Below, one piece after another: positions 51,546 to 61,923 of a DNA stretch of 64,000 nucleotides. A program made the translations under genes and the position numbers. Within the stretch, counting starts at the first letter, position 1. Each line of letters opens with the position of its first letter. Source of the DNA: Locusta migratoria (Eukaryota > Arthropoda > Insecta > Orthoptera > Acrididae); assembly GCA_026315105.1 (NCBI GenBank), contig CM048744.1:930991503-931055502 (forward strand). Direction: 5' to 3'. The notes beneath the pieces were generated by a model, which saw nothing but the letters and a program-made list of their open reading frames with translations, ran no database searches and was not told the origin of the DNA.

Positions 51546-52140
51546 CTAGTCACGAGAGGAAATGGGTCGTAACTGTAAATCAAACTGCAAATGGAAATTC
51601 AGTGTAGTTACCATACGCTTTTCTAATTGCATAATGTTCTTACGACCTTGAAGTAAACGATTCGCAATTAATTACTTATGCTCATGATGGAAATGAGAAT
51701 GTTCTGCCTTATGACGAGGAGGAATACGTTAATGGAGACGTCATTATTCACAGGGATGTTCCAATCGGCTTTTTAGACTTGTTCCTTCGTACTAGATGGT
51801 TTTAGTTATACTGGTGTTTTTTGCGGTCTCAGTGTTCCCCGTGTACTCACGACAAATAAATGCTTCAGCACACAGTTATTTGCGTGGTTTACTGTTAGCT
51901 TTGTTACATTAAACAGGCGCGGGAGAGCTTACTCAAACACGCATACATAACATTACACACAGGCACACACTAACACAAGCGCAAAAATACACACACAGAG
52001 AGAGACTATTTAGCGATGTTATTAAAATTTTAACGAATCATATTTACAGAATATTCGATAGGTATTTGGAGGAACGCAGACATATTAAAAACTTCAACAC
52101 TTTGTATTTCTGTATACGTACTATACAAAGTTCGTTGGCC
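51546..52140. other. unassigned spacer
   Basis: CA-rich patch near 51,945-52,000. An inverted pair TTGAATTGAAAAGTA / TACTTTTCAATTCAA lies just to the right at about 52,160 and 52,211, possibly a PLE-3 flanking arm. Confidence 0.4.
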
Positions 52141-52349
52141 TGGTGTAGCAACAGAGAATCCATATTTGAATTGAAAAGTATTGTATAAATATTATAATTT
52201 GCAACAGACACTACTTTTCAATTCAAGCTTTGAATTTCTGTTCCACAATATATATATATATATTAGCAATCCGTCATCAGACCTACTTCAATAGGGGTGA
52301 ATAGCGAAACTGTATTTGGTCATTAAGGACTAGGACTGGATTGTAGGAT

Positions 52350-52735
52350 TGATAGTTATTGATATAATTTCTAATAATGTAAATTTCCTACCGTAAGTTC
52401 CCCTATGGAGGACATTGTATTTAGCGTCGTAAGAATGATATTCATTCAGAGCATATTGAGTGAGCAAAGGCAGAGTCCTTCTTTTTAAGTCTCCAGCTCC
52501 TTTCATGCTCGGATAGTCTAGCTGTTATAGCCCTACCTGATTGACATACATATAATTTACCACACAGATTGCAGGTGATTTTATAATCTCCTCTCTGTTC
52601 TAAGGGTGGGATATGGCTTTACTGCTGAACAAAACGGGGGTAACAGTATTTCTGGTGTAAAATGCTCGAGTATATTTCCTAGATTTCAGTTTGCCAGCAA
52701 GTAACTGTGACACAATACCTACGTATACCATGTGG
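52350..52735 (-). pseudogene. GIY-YIG endonuclease domain of PLE-3
   Basis: Minus strand around 52,600-52,460: GDYKITCNLCGKLYVCQSGR, AITARLSEHERSW, LKKKDSAFAHSICSE then stop. It matches the PLE nuclease: G(I/V)Y.LTC..C...Y(I/V)GQ(T/S)GR....R..EH....SAFA.H. The second Gly of YIG is C. Most diverged of the three PLE copies. Downstream sequence to about 52,250 ends in (AT)n. No RT domain was found. Confidence 0.72.
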
Positions 52736-52744
52736 GCCTTTTTT

Positions 52745-53040
52745 TTTTTCATATATACATGTGGCGTCTATTCCGAAAAAACAAACGTTACTTCTGATCC
52801 TGCAGTTGTTATTGTTTTCATATTCACAGAATATATGACTACAACTGCGAATGGGCAAAGCTGAAAATGTGTTCCCAGCTGGGATTCGAACCCGGGTCTC
52901 CCGCTTTCTAGGCAGTTGCGCTGACCTCTACATCTTTGTGCCACAGTGATCACCGCACCTGCAAGGACTACCTAAGCACGCCTCCTATCAGACACAAATT
53001 TCCAGCTTCACCCTGCCCACAGTACTCAAACTCGTAGTCA
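52745..53040 (-). mobile_element. SINE-D
   Basis: ACATGTGGCGTCTATTCCG, ATATTCACAGAATATATGAC, GGGATTCGAACCCGGGTCTC (B-box complement), TGCAAGGACTACCTAAGCAC and ACAGTACTCAAACTCGTAG, all shared with 32.7-33.4 kb. Insertion point not determined. Confidence 0.85.
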
Positions 53041-53077
53041 GTGTGGCATGATGATTTCAGGGCAGGAAAAATAAGTA

Positions 53078-53263
53078 GTCGGCCGCGGTGGCCGAGGGGA
53101 CTGAGGCGCTTCAGTCACGGTCTGCACGGCGGTCGGGGGTTCGAATCCCCCCCTCGGGCATGGATATTTGTGCCGTCCTTAGTATTAGCTAGTTCATAAG
53201 TAGTTTGTAAGTTTAGGGACTGATGACCTCGTAGTTAAGTCCCATAGACATTTGAACATTTTT
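53078..53263 (+). mobile_element. SINE-A
   Basis: Perfect 12-bp duplication GAAAAATAAGTA (53,066-53,077 and 53,264-53,275). The head lacks ~10 bp between GCACGGC and GGTCGGGGG. Confidence 0.94.
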
Positions 53264-53933
53264 GAAAAATAAGTACCCATATTCTTTGTCTGTTTTCCCT
53301 AGTAAGTGCACTATAAGATTAAACGTATCTGGACACTTGGGTGAGAACATTTACCAGTTCATGGCGCCCTCGATCGGTAATGCTGGAATTCAATATGGTG
53401 TTGGCCGACCCTTAGCCTAGATGACAGCTTCCATTGCTGCACCGAGGAGAAGTATCGATGTACGTCGGTGATGCCTGGCCCGAAGTCGGCGTTCCGTAAC
53501 ATCCCAAAGATGTTCTATAGGATTCAAGTCAGGACTCTGTGCAGCCCAAACCATTACAAGGTTGTGCAACCACTCCGCCACAGGCCGAGCATTATGAACA
53601 GGTGTTCCAACGTATTAAAAGATGCAGTCGCCATCCCCGAATTGCTCTTCAATAGGGGGAAGCAAAGCAATTTAGGCCTGCACTGTGGTAGTACCATGAA
53701 AAAAATAAAAAAATAAAATAAAAACAGAACAATACCATAACACCACTTGTTCCGATTTTCACTGTTGGCACTACACACGCTGACAGATGACGTTCACCAG
53801 GCATTCGTCATACCCACACCTTGCCATCGGATCGCCAGATTGTGTACCGTGATTCGTCACTCCACACAACGTTTTTTTCCACTGTTCAGTCGCCACTGTT
53901 TACACTCCTTATATCAAGCGAGGCGTTGTTTGA

Positions 53934-54132
53934 TATTCAAATGTTTGTAATTCTCATGGGACCAAACTACGTTGGTCATCAGTCCCTAGACTTACAAACT
54001 ACTTAAACTAAGTTAAACTAATCTAAGGACAACACATACATCCATGCCCGAGGGAGGATTCAAACCTCCAACGCAGGAGGCCGCGCGATCCGTAACGTGG
54101 CACTGCAGACCGCTCGGCTACACCAGCGCGGC
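53934..54132 (-). mobile_element. SINE-A variant
   Basis: Reverse SINE with head end TACACCAGCGCGGC. Duplication TTGTTTGA (53,926-53,933 and 54,133-54,140), inside Tc1-e. Confidence 0.9.
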
Positions 54133-54464
54133 TTGTTTGACATTGAAGTGTAGCTTATGGGCAGTCGTTCGACCATGAAATCCAAGTTTTCTCACCTCCC
54201 GTCTAACTTTAATAGTACTTGGAGTGGATCCTGAGGCAGTTTGGAATTCCTGTGTGATTGTCTGGATAGATGTCTGCTTATTACACTGTACGAGCCTCTT
54301 CAACTAACGGCGATCTCTGTCAGTCAACAAACGAGGTCGGCCTGTACTGATTTCTGCTGTACAGTGCGTGTCCCTTCACGTTTCTACTTTACTCTCACTT
54401 CAGAAACAGTTTATCCAGGGATGTTCAGGAGTGCGATAATCTCGCGTACATACTTCTGACACAA

Positions 54465-54790
54465 GTAATAATAATTTCGTGTGGTTCATTGGCCTGGTGC
54501 AAGTCTTTCAATTGGACGCCACATCGGCGACTTGCGTGTCCCTAGCCTACCCCAGTTGTCCAACTGGGGAAAGGGGACCTGCAGCTTAACGTGGAAGCCG
54601 AACCACGTGACGTGTCTGACAACTCCTCACATCGTTGAGAGGTGAAGGACGGGTTAAAGTACAGACTGAAAAAATCAGAGGTCCGACCGGGTTTCGAACC
54701 CACGACTCTTCGGTTTCCTGTCGAGACCACCAGGTCTGACATCGAACACAAGTGACATGCAATCACTTGACCACGTTCGAAGTCCTTGAG
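54465..54790 (-). mobile_element. SINE-C, with tRNA-like head
   Basis: Reverse copy: (ATT)n-type tail at 54,467, CCTGGTGCAAGTCTTTCAAT, CAGCTTAACGTGGAAGCCGA, ACCGGGTTTCGAACCCACGA (B-box complement) and the head near 54,700-54,785. A second copy without head is at 58.7 kb. Confidence 0.82.
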
Positions 54791-54942
54791 TTTCCTGGAG
54801 CGCCCCGTTCTGCTCGCTCAGATGTCTGATGACTACCGAGGTCGCTGATATGGAGTACCTAGCAGTAGGTGGCAGCACAATGCACCTTATATGAAGAACG
54901 TATGTTTTTGAGGTGTCCGGATACTCTTTATCACATAGTGTA

Positions 54943-55135
54943 GTCGGCCGCGGTGGCCGAGGGGACTGAGGCGCGTCAGTCACGGTCTGCACGGCCACTA
55001 CGGTCGGGAGTTCGAATCCCTTCTCGGGCATGGATATTTGTGCCGTCCTTAGTATAAGGTAGTTGATAAGTAGTTTGTAAGTTTAGGGACTGATGACCCC
55101 GTAAAGTTCCATAAGCTTAACACACATTTGAAACA
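54943..55135 (+). mobile_element. SINE-A
   Basis: Full copy directly abutting the right TIR of Tc1-e; B box GTTCGAATCCC. Tail GAAACATTTGAATAATT. No certain duplication. Confidence 0.9.
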
Positions 55136-55139
55136 TTTG

Positions 55140-55690
55140 AATAATTGTAATGAGACTATAGAAGTAATGGGACTGCTCCTAAGATAGCGTCGGGTCTCCT
55201 GCTGCTCAGTGAAGCGCAGCAACTCTACATGTCGTGGACACAACAAGTCTCTGGAGGTCCCTTGCAGGAATATTGAGCCCTGGTGCTTGTATAGCCGTAC
55301 ATTATTGCGAAAGTGTCGCCAATGCAGGATTTGTCCCATAAATGTTGGATAGGATTCATGTCGGGCGATTTGGGCGGCAAAATTATTCACTGGAAATGTC
55401 CAGAATGGACTTCAATAACGAACATTTGTGACTCACTGCAATGACGCATGGAAATTCCATCGTTGTTTGAGAACATGAAAATCCATGAATGGCTACCACT
55501 TGTCTCCAAGTAGCTGAATCGTTTCCAGTCAATGATCGGTTCACTTGGACCAGAGGAACCAGTCCATTGCACGTAAAAACAGTCCACACCATAATGGAGC
55601 CACCGCCAGCTCGCACACACAGTTTCTTGGTGTCAGCGATGGACCACAGCTTCATAGGATCTCCGCCACACTACATCAGTATAAATAATC
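55140..55690 (-). pseudogene. Tc1-like transposase C-terminal half (Tc1-f)
   Basis: Minus strand: LCVRAGGGSIMVWTVFTCNG, NRSLTGNDSATWRQV, IHGFS, then frame-shifted NNDGISMRHCSESQ (second motif, Asp lost), then PPKSPDMNPIQHLWDKSCIG (third motif; the Tc1 glutamate is Q). Multiple frame breaks; different subfamily from Tc1-a and Tc1-e. Confidence 0.78.
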
Positions 55691-56063
55691 AGGAAATCAC
55701 ATTTACGTGCATGACAGAGGGTTCATCGAACCGCTTTAATGATATTTCTGTACAGTTCCATTCTCTAATAGCACGCGGGAAAAAGGAACACCTAAATCTT
55801 TCCGTTTTCAATCTGATTTCTGTTATTTTATTATGATGATCATGTCTCCCTACGTAGGAGAAAGTAGGTGACAGAAATTTCTCAACAAATAACGCCTTTC
55901 ATTTAACGAAATTATCAACGAATAACACCTTTCTTTTAACGATTTCCACCCGGACTCACGATTCATTTCTGTGACTTTCTCCTCTGTAACGCGATAGTTC
56001 ATAACGAACGGCCCGTTTCTGAAATTTGTCTATATCTTGCGTAGGTCCCACCTGGTGTGGATC

Positions 56064-56263
56064 GTGGCCGCGGCGGCGAAGCCGAGCGTATTGAGGCGCT
56101 ATGCTTCGATGCGTGAGATCACTCCCCATCGGGGTTCGAATCCCCCCTCGGGCATGGATGTTTGTGCCGTCTTTAGTATAAGCTAGTTCATAAGAACTTT
56201 GTAAGTTTAGGGACTGATGACCATGCAGTTAAATCCCATAAGCTTTACAAACATTTGAACATT
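56064..56263 (+). mobile_element. SINE-A, head variant 3
   Basis: Perfect 11-bp duplication TGGTGTGGATC (56,053-56,063 and 56,264-56,274). Head GCGGCGAAGCCGAGCGTATT resembles the 43.2-kb copy. Inserted in LINE-C copy 9. Confidence 0.94.
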
Positions 56264-56410
56264 TGGTGTGGATCCCACATTGTGCAGCAATAGTTCAAAA
56301 TAGGACGCACAAGTCTAGGTGGTTTCTTTAGTAGAACTGTTGCATTTTCTTAGGCTTTTGACAATGAAAAGCAGGCTTTGGTTCGCCTTCCACACAATAT
56401 TTTATGTGTA

Positions 56411-56897
56411 AATACAAGAAATGTATTCGCAATTGCGAATATTAATCAGCATCAGCTGTATGGTGTAATGGTGACACATGAAAATTTGTGCCGGCCCGGG
56501 ACTCGAACCCGGGTTTCCCGCTTATCGCAAGCTTTGCTTTGCGACAAATGTGCGGGAATTGTATCTTAGAATGTACGAGCACTCAAGGGCAGCAGACAAT
56601 GTGTGACATATGAAGGTTTGGGGCGTTCCGGGTAGCGAGCGCGGGTAGCGTAATGGTAACGCGACCGCTCGCGATAAGCGGGAAATCCGGGTTCGAGTCC
56701 CGGCCCGGCACAAATTTTCACGTGTCACCATTACACCATATAGCTGATGCTGATTAATATTCGCAGTTGCGAATACATTTCTTGTATTTATATTAGCCGC
56801 TGTAGTCGGCGCAGTGTCCGTTCCTTCAGACATGCATGCATGCATGTCTGAAGGACATTTGCTTAGTTCTATCAATAAACATGGACACTGCTCATCT
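56411..56897. mobile_element. SINE-E with inverted-repeat structure
   Basis: A 487-bp insertion with the perfect 13-bp duplication TATTTTATGTGTA (56,398-56,410 and 56,898-56,910). It has two 118-bp arms (56,411-56,528 and 56,671-56,788) that are inverted copies. The right arm contains a tRNA-like B box GGTTCGAGTCCCGG preceded by GCGTAATGGTAACGC, a Gly-tRNA-like head. A second small palindrome CATGCATGCATGCATG lies at 56,833. Inserted as one unit in LINE-C copy 9. Confidence 0.93.
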
Positions 56898-57627
56898 TAT
56901 TTTATGTGTATTCTTTCCAATCTACGTTTTTCGTAATTATTGTTCCTAGGTATTTAGTTAAAATTACGGCCTGAAGATTCGACTGATTTGTCGTGTAAAT
57001 GAAGTTTAACAGATTTCCTTTAGTGCACATGTGGATGACTTGACATTTATCATTATTAAGGGTCAGTTGTCAATTTTTGCACTGTGCAGATATCTAAATC
57101 ATTTTGTAGTTGCAGTTGTTATTTTGGTAATTTCACTAACCGATAAATGACAACATCTTCACTAACCGATAAATGACATCATCGTCGAAAAGTTCAAGAC
57201 AGCTGTTCAGATTGTCTCCTAAATCTTTTATAAAAATAAGGAACTGTAGGGAGTACCCTATAACTCTTCCCTCGTGTACGCCAGATGACTTTCCGTCAGT
57301 TACAACGTACCGCGTCCGTTATGACAGGAAATCACGAATCTAATCTCACAACTGTGGCGATATTCCATAAGCACGCAATTTGATTAGAAGACGCTTGTGA
57401 GGTACAGTGTCAAAAACCTTCCGAAAATCTAGAAATATGGAATCGATTAGAGATCCCTCGTAGATAGCACTAATTGCATCAGGCAAATAGCTAGCTGTGC
57501 TTTACAAGAATGATACTTTCTCAGTCCGTGTTGTCTATGGGTCTATAGGTCATTCTCTTCGAGGTAGCTCATAATGTTTGAGGAAAGTATACATCAGTCA
57601 AATCGGAGGTGCGATGTAATATAATGG

Positions 57628-57850
57628 AATCTGCATAAGCAGAGAATCCCCGATCGCTAGTTTCAATTTGCTTTATTTAGACCGGTTTCGGCAGTTCTAA
57701 GTTGCCATCTTCAAGTCTCTTAACATTTAAATATTATACGTTAATATTTCGTCACATTTACGTTCTGTTCTTGGATATGGGTACGTCGAAAATAAAACAT
57801 TCTTTTGCGTCTATTATAAAATATGTTGCACCCATATCGCCCCATCGCTC
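57628..57850 (-). repeat. H-motif repeat, copy 2
   Basis: Homologue of 30,325-30,540. Minus strand: TTGAAGATGGCAAC, then CTGCCGAAACCGGTC, an H motif with a GGCA/TGCC stem. Confidence 0.87.
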
Positions 57851-58135
57851 AGAACGTTTGTTTACAAATAGCTAAAGTCTTGTTACGGTTTTCCACTTTA
57901 CTCAAGATTTATTGTTAAAACAGTGTATATGAAGTATAAGGAATGATTACTTTTACGGATCAACAGTTCAAGCGGTACTGAGGAACCAGGTGTTGATATA
58001 CAGGGTGAGGCAGCTAAGTCATAACACCCATTGTTTCGCTCAAACCGTAATAGATAAAAAGATGCCGTTTGGACAGTAAATTGCAGAGACAGGGGCTACT
58101 TGAATATATGGAATTTCATGTTTGTGCTATTTTTT

Positions 58136-58346
58136 TTCAAAAATCAAACGTTCAAATATTTGTAAATCTATGGGATTTAACTACATTGGTTATTAGTCCC
58201 TAGGCTTACAAACAACTTAAACTAAGTTAAACTAACCTAAGGACACCCACACCCCCATGCCGCGGGGAGGACTCGAACCTCCGACAACGAGCAACCGCGC
58301 GCTCAGCAGCGAGGCGCTTTAGACCGCACGGCTACTCCACCGCGGC
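58136..58346 (-). mobile_element. SINE-A variant
   Basis: Reverse copy, perfect duplication TGCTATTTTTT (58,125-58,135 and 58,347-58,357), in the left arm of the fold-back element. Head end CTACTCCACCGCGGC. Confidence 0.92.
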
Positions 58347-58694
58347 TGCTATTTTTTATTACTGTGATATGAGGCCATATTTAGTTTTTTTTTTTTTGGA
58401 ACCCTACGTTCAATTTTAGCGTAACATTTTGGTCTTAAAAAGATGGTTTCAAATATGTGTATATCATAATATTTAGGCGAATAGTTTTTGAGACACAAAT
58501 ATGTTCCGGTATCGTATTCGTCCTTCGAAGCGGCGTTGTTTGTGTAAGGACGGACTTTTACCGTGTAGTCTACACAACATGAAAGGTCGCATTGGACAAC
58601 GCCGCTTCGAAGACCGAATACGATAGGAGAATACATCGGTGTCTTAAAAACTTTTCGCCTAAACAGTATGATATACACATATTAGAAAACGTCT

Positions 58695-58924
58695 GTACCT
58701 CGGATTTTTTCAGTCCGTGCTTTATTAACTCATCCTTCACCTCTCAACGATGTGAGGAGTCGCCAGAAACGACACGTGGTTTGGATTTCACGTTAATCTG
58801 TAGGTCTCCTTTCCCCGGTTGGATAACTGGGGTAGGCTAGGGACACGCAAGTCGCCGAAGTGGCGTCCAATTGAAAGACTTGCACCAGGCCAATGAGCCA
58901 AACGAAATTATTATTGTTATTATA
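58695..58924 (+). mobile_element. SINE-C, head-less
   Basis: Lacks the tRNA-like head. Contains TCCTTCACCTCTCAACGATG, TTCACGTTAATCTGTAGGTC and AGACTTGCACCAGGCCAATG with an (ATT)n tail. Duplication GAAAACGTCT/GGAAACGTCT (58,685 and 58,925), in the right arm of the fold-back element. Confidence 0.88.
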
Positions 58925-59144
58925 GGAAACGTCTTTCCAAGCCCATCATGTTACGCTAAAATTCAACATGGGGATCCATTAAAAAAAGGATTGCTCATAT
59001 CACTGTAATAAAAAATAGCACAGACATGAAATGTAATGTAGCCACTGTCCCTGTAATTCCCTGTCCAAACGGCATCTTTGTCTCTATTACGGTTGAGCAG
59101 ATACAAGGGATGTTATGACTTAGGTGCCTCACATTGCACAGTAA

Positions 59145-59465
59145 ACTGTAAACTCCGTCCGACAGGCCTCAGGGGGCCCACTGGGTACCGACCGGCCGCC
59201 ATGTCTTCCTCTGCCCGAAGGCGTCAACGGATGCGGTATGGAGGGGGGCGTGGTCAGCGCCCCGCACTCCCGGCGGTGACCGGAGCCACTACTTCTCAGT
59301 CAAGTAGCTCCTCAGTTGGCCTCACAAGTGCTTGAGAGCACCCCGCTTGCCAACAACACTCGGCAGACGCGGACGGTAACCCATCCAAGTGCTAGGCAAG
59401 CCCGACAGTACTTCACTTCGGAAACTTAACGAGAACCGTGTATCCACTGTGGCATAAAAGGCAAA
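59145..59465 (-). mobile_element. 5S rRNA-headed SINE (SINE3-like) or extended 5S pseudogene
   Basis: 59,348-59,463 on the minus strand follows 5S rRNA: GTTCTCGTTAAGTTTCCGAA (5S: TTCTCGTCCGATCACCGAAG), AGTACTGTCGGGC, CACTTGGATGGGTTACCG and TGTTGTTGGC. The internal promoter C-box region GGATGGG is present. A GC-rich body of ~190 bp follows to about 59,150 (TCGGTACCCAGTGGG, CTGAGGCCTG), so this is more than a plain 5S gene. 5S-derived SINEs (SINE3) are known in fishes and other animals. Boundaries are uncertain and no duplication was identified. Confidence 0.65.
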
Positions 59466-59745
59466 AGCAAGCAAAGTTTGGCAACAAAAAAAGAAACCAA
59501 TTCCACAATTGTTGCTACAGCAAAAATACAAACGGCAAGAATCTTCAAGACATTGGCTTTTTACCCTAAACTATTTACACTCAAAAGAATATGCATGTAT
59601 AAGAAAGACGACTGAAATGTAAAAGTGTGCGAATTATTAGCCTTTATACTGAATTGATACGCAACTATCACTGCTTGTCATAGTAGGAATAGACCAAATT
59701 AGAAATTTGTTTCTCTTATGTTTATATTCTACTTATTTTCAGCGG

Positions 59746-59947
59746 CCGGCCGCGGTGGCCGAGGGGACTGAGGTGCTCCAGTCACGGTCTGCACGGCCAC
59801 TACGGTCGGGGGTTCGAATCCCCCCTCGGGCATGGATATTTGTGCCGTCCTTAGTATTAGCTAGTTCATAAGTAGTTTGTAAGTTTAGGGACTGATGACC
59901 CCGTAGTTGAGTCCCATAAGCTCTACAAACATTTGAACATTTGAACA
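59746..59947 (+). mobile_element. SINE-A, near-consensus
   Basis: Perfect duplication TTTCAGCGG (59,737-59,745 and 59,948-59,956). One of the cleanest copies in the window. Confidence 0.95.
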
Positions 59948-60339
59948 TTTCAGCGGAATAAGCTGCAATTATTCACAAGTTCGTAAGTACTTGTTCATGA
60001 GGAAGTTGTTCTTTATACCTCGGAATTAGTGAAATTCAGCTGTTTTTACATGAATGTTTCGATTATGTATTTCACCAATGTTTGTAACGCAAAAATTATA
60101 GTAATCTTTCGTTAATTACGTAGAAACGTAATTATAAACGAACATCACTCCTTCAGCGGTTTGCCCACTGTTAGGAGCGCTAGTGTCTTTACAACTGTCA
60201 GTTGGCAACAACTTTCACACCAGTGTGTGTCATTACTGTATATGTTAGACTGTGATACAACTGTATGTTACTATTGAGAGCGATCTCTGCAGATGATAAG
60301 GAAATATTTAGGAACAGGAAATATTACGTAAAGAGTTCA

Positions 60340-60779
60340 CACTGTACAGTGAAACACCGAAATTAGTACCAAGTGTAGCCTCCATGGATGGAAACGAAGG
60401 CGCTGATTATGGCACCCATTCGATCATACAGATTACGAATACTGTGTTGGGATGCGTTGATCCACGCCTGCTCGACCAGTTCACGTAGTTCTGCTAGAGG
60501 TGTGGGTTGACGACTCGCAGCCATCATATCCCACACGTGCTCGACTGGAGAGAAGTCCAGAGAGCGTGCTGGCCAGGGAAGTGACTGCAACGTCTTGCAG
60601 AGCAAGGCGCGTTTCAGGCGCAGCGTGTGGGCGAATATCATCCGGTTGGAACAACACTTCACGTACCTACCTCATGCAAGAATGGCAAGATAACGGGGCT
60701 TACAACATTCTGCACGTACCGAGCGCTGGTCAGTATCCCCTCAAAACACCAAAGTTAATCATGGGTTGTAGCTCATAAC
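60340..60779 (-). pseudogene. Tc1-like transposase fragment (Tc1-g), left part
   Basis: Minus strand: LTSARYVQNVV-like text near 60,710, QSLPWPARSLDFSPVEHVWD (third catalytic motif intact as E in VEH, 60,530-60,590), LAELRELVEQAWINASQHSI, NLYDRMGAIISAFVSIHGG. The second motif is frame-broken. The element continues at 61,924 after a hAT-like insertion. Confidence 0.82.
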
Positions 60780-61915
60780 TAAGGCGGCCAACCGTCCTGG
60801 ATTCTGCGGGACCGTCCCGTGTTGGGAGACTCAATAAAAGTGTCCCGCAAAATGCCTGATTTGTCCCGCATGTCCCGAATCCCGATAATTTCTCACATTC
60901 CATCGACTGCAGATTATTCCCACGTATCGTAAGCGTAAGTTCATATAATGAATCGGATTTATGAGTGTGATTATATGCAGTAACTGTCGTCTAGTGTACA
61001 TAAAACAGAAATAAATACACAACTGAGTGAAACATCACTTGCTGTTAGCCCGGGGCAGCACTCCTAGTTCTCGAAGTTGGCAGAGATCTTAATGGGATCC
61101 AGACGAAAAATTCCAGGTGATGCAGAAGTTCAGCCGGCGATTGTTTAGGTTGTAAGTTAGTCCCCGCGGCGCCTAGACATTGTTGATCTGTGTTCGCGTG
61201 CTTCCCCGATTTCTGTTCGGTGGACTAATTTACACGTCAGCTATTGACTTCTCTTCCTTCAATACCGCTCAAGTACTTGTAGTATAGTACTGTTGGACCA
61301 ATGTAATGGGCGTACAGTTGACAGAGTGAAATTTACGCGATGCCTTGCATGTGCTACGGCTGTCTGACTGGGAAAAACATTATGTTCACGTTTTCGTCTG
61401 AAAATAAACAGGAAGACAATGAAAATTACCGTCGAGTTGCCTATTATTGTGTCCTACATTTCTAGCGCCCATGTATACAGAGACTGAAATTTCTCACTCA
61501 TCTAATGAAGGCATACAGGAAAACAAGAGTTTAATAGAAAAGTATAACATCAGAAGCGGTACAAATGTGTGTCCTGCGAGACATAATATAGGCGGGACAC
61601 GGGACACGGGACATTGATTTCAAAACTGGTACTGCCACAAGGACTTGTAAAAGGATTTCCCTTATTTACGAAAGTATATAACACTTCCAAAGTGTGGTGC
61701 AAAACCCTCAATGGGGTATTCTCTGTTTTTTATTTTTATTTTTTTTTATTTTTTTTTAAATACATTGTTTCCAAGTGGACGGGTGGGCGTCATTTTGTTT
61801 TGTCGCCCCGGGCCTCCAACAACGTTAGTCCTCTAGTAACACTGAGTCACGAGCTCAAAGTCCTTAACCACATTCTCGAAACGTCCCGCATTGGAATCCG
61901 AAGTTGGCCGCCTTA
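60780..61915. mobile_element. hAT-like non-autonomous element hAT-N3
   Basis: Ends TAAGGCGGCCAAC and GTTGGCCGCCTTA are perfect 13-bp inverted repeats, with an 8-bp duplication CTCATAAC (60,772-60,779 and 61,916-61,923). Subterminal GCGGGAC / GTCCCGC blocks recur at both ends. No coding. It splits Tc1-g. Confidence 0.92.
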
Positions 61916-61923
61916 CTCATAAC

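Larger units (their letters stand above)
53307..54942 (-). mobile_element. Tc1-like element Tc1-e, both ends present
   Basis: TIRs CACTATAAGATTAAACGTAT (53,309) and the inverted TACTCTTTATCACATAGTG (to 54,940), ~80% complementary, with a TA at the right. Transposase pieces on the minus strand: HTH part KQTSIQTITQEFQTASG and PSTIKVRREVRKLGFHGRT (54,160-54,280); VGTPVHNARPVAEWLHN (second motif, the Asp replaced by V, ~53,600); AQSPDLNPIEHLWDVTERRL (third motif intact, ~53,530). A SINE-A and a SINE-C have landed inside. Without them the element is ~1.1-1.2 kb. Confidence 0.88.
55700..57610 (-). mobile_element. LINE-C copy 9, longest but decayed
   Basis: The minus strand begins near 57,600 with a pre-RT region, then FLDFRKVFDTVPHKRLLIKL (RT block with the DF.KAFDTV motif) and AYGISPQL near 57,360-57,440, a decayed GVPQG region, and a LFDDDVIYRLVK-like palm near 57,180. 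The sequence continues through 56,900-57,100 and, after two insertions, ends near 55,715 with the FFPRAIRE-like C-terminus. A 28-bp duplication of CACTAACCGATAAATGACA is seen near 57,137-57,180. Inactive. Confidence 0.82.
58001..59132. mobile_element. fold-back element with ~0.35-kb arms
   Basis: The left arm (58,005-58,538, minus a SINE) and right arm (58,597-59,132, minus a SINE) are inverted copies: GTGAGGCAGCTAAGTCATAA / TTATGACTTAGGTGCCTCAC at the tips, TAATAGATAAAAAGATGCCG / CGGCATCTTTGTCTCTATTA, TTTAGCGTAACAT / ATGTTACGCTAAA, CTTCGAAGCGGCGTTG / CAACGCCGCTTCGAAG at the inner end. Loop 58 bp. The outer GTGAGGC(A)GCTAAGT tip resembles ends of some insect TIR elements. No transposase. Confidence 0.9.

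Noticed and set aside
52253..52305. H motif near CCGTCATCAGACC...GCGAAAC
   Set aside because: CTGATGA and GAAAC lie on opposite strands here, so they cannot form one hammerhead core.
56641..56715. functional tRNA gene
   Set aside because: A- and B-box-like text is present, but the cloverleaf is imperfect (no U33 and weak acceptor pairing) and it lies inside the SINE-E unit with its own TSD.
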